In this document: piece by piece, positions 11,397-21,735 of the stretch | How the letters are laid out: every line of letters starts with the position of its first letter | Numbering within the stretch: position 1 is the stretch's first letter | Origin: Acanthosoma haemorrhoidale | Taxonomy: Eukaryota > Arthropoda > Insecta > Hemiptera > Acanthosomatidae | Assembly: GCA_930367205.1 (NCBI GenBank) | Contig: OV884011.1 | Coordinates: 90,567,474 to 90,631,473, forward strand | DNA: 64,000 bases | Direction of reading: 5' to 3' | The notes under the pieces: model-generated | What the model saw: the letters and a program-made list of their open reading frames with translations, nothing else | Told to the model about the DNA's origin: nothing | The model's database searches: none | Program-made: the position numbers and the translations under genes

Positions 11397-12337
11397 GTTG
11401 ATCTCTCTTATTTAATTTTTTTTTTAAATCACAGCTAGGAAGGTATTTTGAATTATTTGAATAAGTTAACTGAGTACTACATCAACCAGTTTAACAACTT
11501 TCGTTAAACTTCTTATACCTAACAGATTAATCATTTTTGTTAAGGCCTAACGTTGCCATACCACGAGCCTTAACTTAATATATATTTATAGCAGGTCACG
11601 AGCAATTATATATCGCAATAATTGCTCTTTACAAAATTGAAATGAAGACAATTCATTCACCAGACAAGAGAGAAAATACCCCCTGTTTTTTTTTCAATGT
11701 TTATTTAGTTCCATGCTTGCCGATAGCGGATAGAAGCTGCTTATAAGGATATTCCGTAAGATTAAGATGGAAAATGGGGGCGTGAGGGAAACGGTCCAGC
11801 GATAGGGTAGGGACGTTCTCGACATTATTCATGAGAGAGTCGGATCTCTTGGCTTCATTAGATAAATTGTGGCGGTCTGGTCGCGTGTTGTGGCCACCTG
11901 CCCGTCACCTGCCGGCGCTCTTCAGCCGGCCCATTAGGTAGGGCGTTAGTCCGCACATCGCCAGCGATTAACGACTAGGTATCTCCTCAGTTCTCGGCCA
12001 CTTTACAGTGTGAGGATGCAGTCGGTACAGTCCGTACCACACTCAACGATTTATCTGTCCCAGGAACAAGTGTGCGAGGGTTGAATCCCTTTCTTTAAAA
12101 CAAAGTTTGGTAAGAATTCAATTGAGCTCGGGGAGTCAAAACCATTTGCCGTCTATTCGAACTAAGTGCTATATTGTAATTAAAGTACATTTGGTCGGAA
12201 TTCTGCATTGTTCTATTGTAATATACATATTTTTGCACTGTAATATTCGTACCATCGTCCGAGTATTTTGAGAATCTGTTTATATATTGGTCGGCATTTT
12301 ATTTGATTTGATATTGTTTGAATTCAACTTTATGCAT
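11397..12337. other. Stretch with a GC-richer block at about 11690-12110
   Basis: The GC-richer block begins after a T-run (11685-11692), so it could be a retroposon on the minus strand with its tail there. It contains no recognisable domain, and no second copy was noticed in this window. A 19-base phrase TTTATAGCAGGTCACGAG from the neighbouring family A copy recurs at 11583-11601. Confidence 0.4.
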
Positions 12338-12826
12338 ATGATGCTAAGATATAAGAATTAAATATGGTATTAATGAAAACATTGATCATAGTTACTCAGT
12401 GGCCAATAAAAAGGATATTGTCAATTGATTGCAATCAACTTTATTTGTTGATTATTAAATAAAATAATAATTCTGTTCTTAATAATCATATTCGAGATGT
12501 GTAAATTAATTTAATAAACAGGGACTCACAAATTCATTCACACCAATAAAATATTTTCAATGTTTACAATGTCAAAAAAATAGTATTTACTAATCCATAC
12601 AAACAACAACTTGGATAAGTTTATCAACCTTTTAGTAAACAAAATTTTCATACCAGTCCCCTCTATGTGTTTAACTCTTTTAACTGAAGGTAGTCTTATT
12701 AAATTATTTCTGTGAACAGTTTTGTGAGTGAAGATTCTATTGCTGATTTTTAATCAGTTTGAACTACAAATCCTACATTTGCTTATAATATTTTTCTTCA
12801 GCTTTGTGTTTTAATTAGTGGCAAAT
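12338..12826 (+). repeat. Family A 3' extension block, direct partner at 41346-41789
   Basis: About 480 bp starting AGAATTAAATATGGTATTAA and ending TTAGTGGCAAATTA recur in the same orientation at 41.35-41.79 kb at high identity with small gaps. At 41 kb the block directly continues a family A copy, so it is the 3' part of one family A subtype. Here it stands alone and abuts another family A copy (12827-13147). Confidence 0.8.
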
Positions 12827-13147
12827 TACAGTGGGACTCCTGGCAATGGCCAGTTTCTCCAATTATGCCCTAAGCGTGTGTGGCTCTCACGCTCTTCGTC
12901 AGCCTCCACTGGCTAGTATCCGGTGACGCGGCTGACGGAGGAGCTTGGGGGACTTCCCAAGACTCTGCTTCTTCTTTCGCATGCGAGGGAGATCCACTAC
13001 CGTGTGGATTTGGGAGGTCTCTGTGCGGTTTGTAATTACTGTATGAATGAAAATTGTAAATATGGTATGAATGAGAACATTTACCACAATTACTTATTGC
13101 CCAAAAAAGTAGATTGTAATTTTATCATAATAAAGTTTTTTATTATC
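12827..13147 (+). mobile_element. Family A retroposon
   Basis: Shares GTGGGACTCCTGGCAATGGC, TGACGGAGGAGCTTGGGGGA and GGATTTGGGAGGTCTCTGTG with the copies at 11.0-11.4 kb (inverted) and 44.8-45.0 kb. It ends in an AATAAAG-like signal and T/A-rich DNA near 13130-13147. The 62- and 77-codon frames across it are not conserved between copies and are probably not genes. Confidence 0.78.
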
Positions 13148-13307
13148 AAATTATAGATATTAACATTCTGGAGATACCTGAGCTTCTTTTCATCATTGAC
13201 GAATATATATTTCTGCAGTTCCTTTAATAATAGATATCCCATTTTCATTGCATATCACTATGTTCATTTGTTTTAAATACAATTTTTTAAATTTAAATTA
13301 GTGTATA

Positions 13308-14140
13308 CAGAGGGGTCCAAAAAAATGTATCCACTGTTTAAAAGTCCATAACTTGCAAACTAATTGACGGAGTTGTCTCATTTTTGGTAGTATAATAGTT
13401 TGTAGTTCCAGCAATCGCCATACAAGCGTTGTATTGCGTTGTTTTGTTTTGTCAGATGACAGTCGCCAGATGGTTAGTGTTTTATTGTTAGTTGTACCTT
13501 GTTACTCGAGTAAACATGGCTGGCGTAAGGCTTACATTTGATGAAAGGAAGTCTGTTTTAAAGTGGTATTTTGAGTACGAAAACATTAGTGAGGTTCAAC
13601 GGCAATGGCGAAATGTGTATCAAACAGAGCCACCGACACTTTTAACGATTCGTCGCATTCGAGACAAATTTGAAGCCGAAGCCTGTGTTAAAGATGTACA
13701 CAAACAACGATCTGGACGACCTGTAACAGTAACAAGTCCATTTAACTCCCATCTTGTGTTACAACAATTCACTCGCTCACCACAGAAGTCTGTGAGACAG
13801 TGTGCCCGTGAAACTGGAGTGAGTCGCTCAAGTGTTCGGCGAATTTTGAAGACAGCAAAGTGGATTTCTACATCCCAAGATTGCTACACGCAATGAACGA
13901 GGACGACCCAGATCGTAGAATGGAGTACAGCGAGTGGTTTAATAACATGGTGCGCAACGATGAAGAGTTTTTTTTATCTCGTTTGTGTGTGGATGTTAAT
14001 GGTGACCATTTCGAACACCTACAGTGATATCTTTAAGTTGGACTTTAAGCTACACTTTCACCAAAAATGAGACAACTCCGTCAATTAGTTAGCAAGTTAT
14101 GGACTGTTAACCAGTGGATACATTTTTTTGGACCCCTCTG
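13308..14140 (+). mobile_element. Tc1/mariner element, internally deleted, long terminal inverted repeats
   Basis: The two ends are inverted repeats of about 80 bp (13308-13388 and 14060-14140). Each begins CAGAGGGGTCCAAAAAAATG when read inward and includes the phrase AATTGACGGAGTTGTCTC. Both ends are flanked by TA, the target of the IS630-Tc1-mariner superfamily. The 833-bp length is too short for an autonomous copy. The interior keeps the start of the transposase and a small C-terminal piece. Confidence 0.92.
13516..13896 (+). pseudogene. Tc1/mariner transposase N-terminus (DUF4817-type), catalytic domain deleted
   Basis: The likely start is the ATG at 13516 (MAGVRLTFDERKSVLKWYF); the frame opens a little earlier. 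Residues 1-75 form the first helix-turn-helix with the linker RSGRPVT. Residues about 80-115 (SVRQCARETGVSRSSVRRIL) form the second helix-turn-helix. After ILKTAKW the frame shifts: the sequence then encodes, in other frames, FYIPRLLHAMNEDDPDRRME and WFNNMVRNDEEF, the stretch before the first catalytic Asp. It then jumps to a C-terminal remnant (VDVNGDHFEHL). The DDE catalytic core is deleted. DNA binding might persist, transposition cannot. Confidence 0.85.
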
Positions 14141-14142
14141 TA

Positions 14143-16307
14143 TATATATAAATCTTATTCGTGCGAATTTTTCAGTACCTCTGATTTGTTATGCAAACTT
14201 GAAATGTTTTAATAATCACACTGTTGCTAATGCTGTTTATTGTCATGTTAAGGCACTTATTGCGTCTTGCAGACATTATTGTGTCTTGAACAAAACAAAT
14301 ACAGTGTGGATCTACAGCATAATCTCAATATTTTATCATGGAATATATATTTGAAACTACAGACAAATTCGAATTTCTCTACGCTTGCTATATTGTACCT
14401 GTTTGAAAGTAGAGTCTGTTTTTAATACATTACCACCTTATTATGCTACTTTTTTGATATTAAAATGCAGAGTTCTTACATGTTATTAGAATGTACAATT
14501 AGAAATTAAAACTATTCTGGGATAGTTTTCACCTCATCAGTTTCAATGATGTATGTAAAATAAAATAATATTAACAGGCCATCCTTACATAATAATGTAT
14601 CAGAAACCGAAAAATTAGATTTAGCTTATTTAAACTTTACCAATCGGATTAGGTCTCATTCATACAATACATACAATGACGTACACTGAATATATCTTTC
14701 GTTCTTTAGTTATCAGCTGGTATTGTACGTATCAGCTCGTATATTGTGAATTCTGTAATAATGAATGAAATATTGTAATATTTATCAGAATTACCTATTA
14801 CCTCTATCAGGAAGTTTTGTGATTGACAAGATTATTTTTCAAAAACAACCATTCTGGGAACCCCAGTTCTGTGTGGTCCCTCAAACCGGCTTGTTTAAGT
14901 GAGAAAATGGAAATCCTCTGGAAGGAAATCCTTTTAAGAATGTAGGTGTCGCGTAAGGTTAAGTTATTGGTTGATTTCACTCTTTTATTCAACGTAATTA
15001 CAACAATAAAGGAGAAAAGTTATGCAGATAGTGAAGAAATTTAAAACATTTAGTTTTCTGCATTTCGGTACTAGCGTTTTCAGCAGCTCCACCGCTATTT
15101 GTCATTTTGTGCTCCAATCCTTTCAAAACTATGCTCATACTATAAAACAAAAAATCATTCAGCACTTCTAGTAATGAATTCAGACAATATTTTAAAGTGC
15201 GTATGTTTTTAAAAAGGAATTTTCCAACGGTTGTACTGTTCAGTTAAAAATTATCAACCGGCCATTTTTATCTCTTGCTCCTGATATTACATTGTGGTCT
15301 GTAATCATATAAATAGCGCATAACTCATTGAGTTCAATACTATGATTCTGTGCTGACCGTTGAGGAAGACACCCTGGTAATGTTTGCATAATCATTATGC
15401 CATAAGATGAGACAGGCTTGTGCACATTGCATTCTCATTAACAAATAATTTAATTTTGATAGTTACCTCTTGTTCTTCAATTACAACTTCTTACGTGGCT
15501 GTTTTCAGTATCCTGGTTTAAATCTCTCAGATCACACTCGAGTTCGAGGTGGTCCGACTCGACCAATTAAATCATTTTTCGACGTCCATTTGACTTCATA
15601 AATTTTCCCTTCCATCAGTCCAAAGCTATCTTCACCCCAAAAACATTCACCACTTATGGCCACATTCCATACTGTGTAAGCATCGGAAGTTATTATTTTT
15701 TTTTCGATTTTAACGGTACAGTAAAACTTTAGCGACGTTAGTTGAACCGTATATTCCCCCTTCCACTTTTTGTCCTACTGCCACTTTTTGGCATGTTACT
15801 CATTCCTTGAAAAATTAAGATTCTCTCCAGATTGTTCAAAAGCAAGGATTGCTGGAGAAGGACGTGCTAATAATATATTTTTTTTAAAACTAGCAACACG
15901 ATCTTTGTAATTTCGAGGTTTTGTCCCGGCCTAACATTTGGGCTTGGAACTATCTATTATTTTACTAAATAACTATTTGTACCCCAAAGAAGAAACCGCT
16001 CAGCGATTCCAGCAATGAATTCTAACCAAAGGCTTGATGAAAATAAAACCCATCTTTCGCAAAATATACATTATACTTCCGTCCACACCAGTTTTGTGTG
16101 AAGAACGATCTTAAGGGCATATGTTAAATTTCGAATTGTCTGATTAACTGATCTTAAATATTGAAACAAGGGGGGGGGTATGTTTTTCTCTCCATTCCAG
16201 ACATCCTTCTACCTGGCCAGTATTTACTTACTAAAAATATTAAAAAACTAATATTTTTTATGTTTTAACTGTTTACAGCTTAATGCAGTATATTTATTTT
16301 TTTTGCT

Positions 16308-16312
<5 letters not shown>
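14143..16312. other. AT-rich stretch, nothing recognised
   Basis: Short frames of 61-95 codons only, without recognisable domains. The GC-neutral part near 15490-15700 shows no shared repeat. Confidence 0.5.
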
Positions 16313-16343
<31 letters not shown>

Positions 16344-17527
16344 CATGGCTCTCAAACTTATAAAAAATAGGATGTGGGAAAAATAAAACGAAAATTATTT
16401 TGGATTGATTGGTGCCTTTCACTAAGGGGAGTCCTATTTGAAGGATGTTTGAGAAGGATATGGGGTGTGGGATGCCTAAAGGAGGCTGATGGGTTCAGGA
16501 AGGTAGTGAGAGTCTACCTATGGTGGAGCCTAGGGGTACTAGGCATTGGTTTGTAGTCGGCCAGGACATACCTGGCCTCGCCCCAGTAGGCGCCTGCACT
16601 AAGTCAGCGTATCTGCCGGGAGATCGACCTACCCTTAGTAAGAAGAAGGGGTCATGTGGCTTCGGTCGAGTCGGCCGGGAGATCGACCTCAATCTCTCGG
16701 GGCTGGGTGTGGATCGTTCAGTCCCCGTCAGGGGGCTCGGGTTCGATCAGGTCCATCTGTCTCTAGGCTTCGGCCGTCCAGCAGTGCTTCCATCGGACGG
16801 GCATTGGTGGTGGTTGAAGGTCGGAGAATAGTGGGTTGTGGCGGTGTCGAGGTGAATCGAAAAATTTAATGTGTCGTCTCTTGATAAAATCTTGGATGGT
16901 GAGCACTTCAAATTTTTCGTGGATCTCGTCTGCCTTCATTCGGTCGAGCGGGGTATGTTTGAGGGAGGTGCGGAGAACTCTGTTCTGGATTTGCTAGAGC
17001 GTTTTTAGAGTGTTAGGAGTTAGATACTTGAATAGTGGGGTCCCGTACATCAAAGCAGGTCTCAGGACGCTCTGGTAAATCAGCAGCTTGTGGGGTACTG
17101 ATACAGCCGGGCTGTGAAGTAGGTGTCCTAGGCTGTAGAACTTTTTCCTAACACTCTTTAACTTCTTGCTGATATGTGTCGTGAGACAAGGGTCTACCGA
17201 GGGTAATCCCAAGGTAGCATAGCTTGTCGCTCACGGAGCACTCTTTTCCGTCCAAAGCGAAGGATTTAGGTAACTTCTTTCTACCAGATTTATAACTAAA
17301 TATAATTCCTTGCGTCTTGGCCGGGTTGACTTTGATGTTGATGGCGTCGAGTTCTCAGCAATGTGTTGACTGGCGCTCTCAGCAAATTTCAGGGCTCTGG
17401 TGGGATTGATGCTAGTGCTGTAGACACCGATGTCGTCTGCATACGCCGATACCTCGCAGTTGGGGTACGAGGCGCCTACGATGTGGGCTGTGTAGATGTT
17501 GAACAGCAGGGGGCTGCTTCCGATCAA
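16313..17527 (-). mobile_element. Jockey-like LINE, C-terminal half of reverse transcriptase and 3' tail
   Basis: On the minus strand the copy begins within the RT domain and ends in a run of 31 A (plus-strand T-run 16313-16343). It is 5'-truncated at about 17527. The 3' UTR matches the short copy at 5515-5704. The C-terminal coding part (MKADEIHEKFEV, RRHIKFFDS) is related to the copies at 1-346 and 59.03-59.34 kb, so all belong to one or two sister families. A small inverted repeat (TCGGTAAC...GTTACCGA) sits right at the 5' junction, 17528-17552. Confidence 0.92.
16640..17527 (-). pseudogene. Jockey-like reverse transcriptase, C-terminal fragment
   Basis: The frame 17527-17231 opens with SPLLFNIYTAHI (RT block 4, after the PQGS turn) and then SAYADDIGVY, the YADD catalytic box. 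A frameshift follows near 17230. The next frame (17212-16994) holds KKLKSVRKKFYSLGHLL and YQSVLRPALMYGTPLF, the thumb region typical of Jockey. A further frame leads into QNRVLRTSLKHTP and HEKFEVLTI at the C-terminus. The N-terminal RT blocks and the endonuclease are missing. This enzyme family makes cDNA by target-primed reverse transcription; this copy cannot. Confidence 0.9.
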
Positions 17528-18558
17528 GTCGGTAACAATTAATGGTTACCGATTGATTTTGTTTAACGAGTAAGTGTACATATTATCAGAATATACTCAA
17601 TACTTTTATTACTTATATGAATTATGAATTATAGTATATAATACTGTATATGTAAATTCGTTAGTCAAATTCTGTAGAGGAAAAAGGAATAAGCATTTAA
17701 AAAAAACAAAAAACAGGGCCTGATGTACGGAGTGAAGTCCCGTTTAGAGACAATAATAAATTGAAAATTAAAGCTCTACTGTAAGGGGTATTCGCACCAA
17801 TATACCTACCACCTAGATTTAATATAGGAGTATTGTTAATACTTTTACAGCATAATTTGATATTAACCAAATAGGTGATATTTATTTTGGTTTGCTTACA
17901 CAAATACAGTCAACGGTAAATATGTAGAAACCCCTCTGGACGAAGATGTAGAAATCTTTGTAAAAAAAATAACTTAAGCTCAGTGATTTTATCATGGTAG
18001 TAGGGAATACGACGACAAGACAAGATGGCCGTTCTGCCGACCTAACTCTGGTCTAAATCACTTTACAACCTGTTCTGTAAATTAAAAACCACTTTTGGAG
18101 CCACTTAATTGATAAATATTTACCTTTGAAGGCGTAATTTATATTGATAGCTTGTGTAAAAGGGCGCTCCGACTTGTGATTACCAGCACAATTACTTCTT
18201 TGGATCCAATCTGAGTTGATAAATACATGTATATATTTTTTTGTCTGGCTGAAGGCAAATTAAACGTCAGTATTCTATCAAATCGGAACCGGAACGAGTG
18301 GGCGATGTCGTAGATGTAAACAAAAATCATTTAAAATGTAAATAAAAAGTCCTAATAAATATATCCAGTTGTTCGAGTTGATTAAATTGTTTTGTCTCTC
18401 CAGATAACTGTCTCTACAAATCGAAAACTCCAGGCATTGATGGTTTGTAGAAATCCAATTATTGGAGTATCGAAAGGAAAAATCATTGTATGCATATAAA
18501 TAAATTATGTATGTAAATACTTAGGATCTCCGAGCCCTGCTCGTTTCACTCGGCAACC
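17528..18558. other. AT-rich stretch, nothing recognised
   Basis: Two minus-strand frames of 63-68 codons (17697-17903 and 18139-18330) show no domain. This is the left flank of the tandem duplication. Confidence 0.5.
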
Positions 18559-19497
18559 CCATACCTTACGTATATAACTATAAAACGTCGGAGAAACACT
18601 ACATAACCCGTTTTCTTTAGAGAAACACTAAATAATCCGTATTTCTACATTACAAATTATAATGGATTAACTGTTGGATTTCAAGAAAAATATTCAAAAC
18701 TAATTATACAGGTGATTCATAAAGGAATTATATGTTCTTAAATAAAATTTGGGTAGAGCAATAAAACGTAAGACGGAATAAATTATTTTATTAAATGAAG
18801 AGATTTGTATTTTACTCATTCTTAAATAATTATATTCTATTTGCCTGGATTAATTACAGGTTTATTATTAATTTTATATATCCTATTGCGTTTTATATAT
18901 TTACGTATTATAATACACCGATAATTTTCAAATGTCACTAGTTGGTAGTTGGTGAATGTGTACATACTGTCAATGATGAGCTTGATGGAATCCATCAGCT
19001 TAGGCATAGCCTCTATTATAACAAACAATAAAAAAATAATAATAATAATAATAAATCATAATAATAATTAATATCTTGAAATTGGCCAGTATCCTGGGAT
19101 ACACGTTTGACCAGAGTAGTCGGATTTAACAATTTTCTAAACTTAAATCATGCATTTTTAAAGTGAATTCTAAGAGATATGACTAACGTATGATCGAAAT
19201 TTATTTATACGTTTATCATTTATTTATTAAATATTAAGATATAAATCTCTATTCATCAGCTATTTATATCAATTTCATATTTCACAACATTTCCACGGTA
19301 TTACCTGAAGAAAATTAGATTACTAAGCCAAAAGTAAATTTATACTTATTATTGCTTTACAATACGAATCCAATTAAATTATTTTAAAAATCGTGCTAAA
19401 ACAATATGAACAATTTTAATTGAAAGAAACACGTAGTCTTCTAATCATCCTTTTGAAATCTACCAAATTAATTGTTACCTTTGCTTATTAATTGCTA
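18559..19497. repeat. Tandem duplication, unit 1 (period 939 bp)
   Basis: The phrase ATACCTTACGTATATAACTA starts at 18561 and again at 19500, a spacing of 939. The two units stay in register over about 910 bp with a low rate of substitutions and two small gaps, one in an AAT microsatellite. The junction between units is at about 19497. Minus-strand open frames in both units share a string of about 55 codons (see the exon-like entry). Confidence 0.96.
18837..19028 (-). pseudogene. Exon-like minus-strand frame in unit 1, product unknown
   Basis: The open frame encodes AMPKLMDSIKLIIDS followed by a stretch ending in NNKPVINPGK. At its 5' side the minus strand reads TTGTTATAATAG then AGGCT (a possible splice acceptor). 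After codons for KLIID it reads ACA then GTATGT, a near-ideal splice donor, so a 45-base exon is possible. The same frame is open in unit 2 (19776-20042). Equal survival in both units may only reflect a young duplication. No family recognised. Confidence 0.25.
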
Positions 19498-20410
19498 CCA
19501 TACCTTACGTATATAACTATAAAACGTCGGAGAAACACTACATAACCCGTTTTCTTTATAGAAACACTAAATAATCCGTATTTCTACATTGCAAATTATA
19601 ATGGATTAACTGTGGGATTTCAAGAAAAATATTCAAAACTAATTATACAGGTGATTCATAAAGGAATTATATGTTCTTAAACAAAATTTGGGTAGAGCAA
19701 TAAAACGTAAGACGGAATAAATTATTTTATTAAATGAAGAGATTTGTATTTTACTCATTCTTAAATAATTATATTCTATTTGCCTAAATGAATTACAGGT
19801 TTATTATTAATTTTATATGTCCTATTGCGTTTTATATATTTACGTATTTTAATACACCGACAATCTTCAAATGTCACTAGTTGGTAGTTGGTGAATGTGT
19901 ACATACTGTCAATGATGAGCTTGATGGAATCCATCAGCTTAGGCATAGCCTCTATTATAACAAACAATAAAAAAAAATAATAATAATAATAAATCTTAAT
20001 AATAATTAATATCTTGAAATTGGCCAATATCCTGGGATACACGTTTGACCAGAGTAGTCGTATTTAACAATTTTCTAAACTTAAATCATGCATTTTTAAA
20101 GTGAATTCTAAGAGATATGACTAACGTATGATCGAAATTTATTTATACGTTTATCATTTATTTATTAAATATTAAGATATAAATCTCTATTCATCAGCTA
20201 TTTATATCAATTTCATATTTCACAACATTTCCACGGTATTACCTGAAGAAAATTAGATTACTAAGCCAAAAGTAAATTTATACTTATTATTGCTTTACCA
20301 TACGAATGCAATTAAATTATTTTAAATATCTTGCTGAAACAATATGAACAATTTTAATTGAAAAAACACGTAGTCTTCTAATCATCCTTTTGAAATCTAC
20401 AAAATTACTT
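19498..20410. repeat. Tandem duplication, unit 2
   Basis: Second unit of the 939-bp array. Its right end diverges from unit 1 at about 20410, where it continues into GTTTCTTGATCTAGAAACCT. That continuation is shared with a third, diverged copy at 21396-21575, so the ancestral unit was longer than the duplicated 939 bp. Confidence 0.95.
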
Positions 20411-20435
20411 GTTTCTTGATCTAGAAACCTAATAA
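20360..20435 (-). pseudogene. Coding-like block in unit 2, homologous to 21493-21735
   Basis: On the minus strand this reads RFLDQETSNFVDFKRMIRRL. The third copy reads RFLDQETIYLVELKRMIRKR. Amino acids are kept while bases differ, which hints at past coding selection. An AG just before the Arg/Phe codons (TTTATTAG) could be an acceptor. I do not recognise the family; the spacing of Leu, Leu and Ile residues would fit an amphipathic helix. Confidence 0.3.
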
Positions 20436-21395
20436 ATTTCTGGAGTTATGAAATATATATTAAATCCAAGTTTAACATTTACTAAAGTTTGCCAAAAAGT
20501 AATTTATCTTGGAAAAAGTTGTTTTACTAACTCTAATAATTTTATTTTCTGCCGTAAAGTTTGAGGACGCATTAAACTTAAACGTAAACAAATATTTGAA
20601 AAAAAAAAGTATTAAGAACCACTTATAACATTTGGCGTCTTATTTGGTGTGTTATCGATATTTTATTAATTTTTTTAGAAAGAGAATTTTCGGTTGCCGA
20701 GGTATTATCATATTACGAATAACATGAACGCTGGAAAATATCCAGTATTTTCTTCAGAATCATTTATTAAGGTTTATTAGAAAGTGATGCTGATATTCAT
20801 GCCTTACATTCCTCGTTATTGATCCTTTTTTTCTACACTGTTAAATTGTTAATATATTTTTCTAAAAACGCAATGAGTAGATTATGGTCACCAAAAAAAA
20901 AAAAAAAAACCAACAACTTTAGATTTAGGGAGTACAAAACAAATTTAACCCTAATTATTCATCAGCCTAATATGTTTCAAAGAGGCAACGTTCCCTTAAG
21001 AAAAAAATTTCAAATAAATGGCTGTAGGTCTCTTCAGTGTTTATGTTCCTGATTTCTTCATAGTGTTAATGTTTCACGTTACTCTTAATAAAAAAAGATG
21101 TATAACAAACCATTTAATGGATTGGCAATGGTTAATTCCGATCTGGTAACTAATAAATAAAGACAAACTATATTATTAAAAACCTTGTGATTTTAATGAA
21201 TTGTCTTTTTGGAATGCTAACATCCTTCTGCAATTAAAAGTTAAATTTGTTTTGTACACGTTGAAGCGTTTTATGGTTGTAAATTTAATGGAAATGTCAT
21301 TTCTTTGCTAGCGAAGGAACTTTTTCCACAACCGCTCTATGATAAAAACGAGTGAATAAATTACATTTGAATTGTAGGAACCGAAATAAAAAGTA
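20436..21395. other. AT-rich spacer between array copies
   Basis: One 77-codon plus-strand frame (20819-21052) is driven by an A-run. Nothing recognised. Confidence 0.5.
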
Positions 21396-21735
21396 CTAAA
21401 CCAAAAGTAAAATTATACTTATTATTGATTTACAATATGAATGAATACAATTAAATTATTTTAAAAACCGTACAGATAAAATATAAACAACTTCAGGTGA
21501 CAAAAAAACGTTTTCTAATCATCCTTTTTAATTCTACCAAATAAATAGTTTCTTGATCTAGAAATCTAATTATTTCTTCGATTGTATGGAAAGTTTCATT
21601 TTGTTTATTTAATTTTTTTAGGTAGTACCGTAGGACTTTGTCCACTCCACGTAGTACCGTGGAAATTTTATCAAACATGAAAATGATAAAAATAGCTGAG
21701 GGTGAAGACAAGATCAATGAAAGTAAATCCCCCAA
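21396..21735 (-). pseudogene. Third, diverged and rearranged array copy with an 80-codon frame
   Basis: Positions 21396-21575 align with 20265-20440 of unit 2. Positions about 21645-21705 align with unit 2 segment 20190-20245 but in inverted orientation. The minus-strand frame 21735-21493 reads SAIFIIFMFDKISTVLRGVD, then an amphipathic region ending FLDQETIYLVELKRMIRKRF. The first part is a hydrophobic, membrane-like stretch of about 20 residues. A membrane segment followed by an amphipathic helix could fit a chemoreceptor-type protein, but this is speculation. It has no clear start or neighbouring exon and is probably a gene fragment. Confidence 0.3.

Noticed and set aside
12060..12092. Possible Pol III box B (AGGGTTGAATCCC)
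   Set aside because: It lacks the TTCGA core and I could not find a box A at the proper distance.
16520..16831. 103-codon plus-strand GC-rich frame
   Set aside because: It is the antisense of the Jockey C-terminal coding region.
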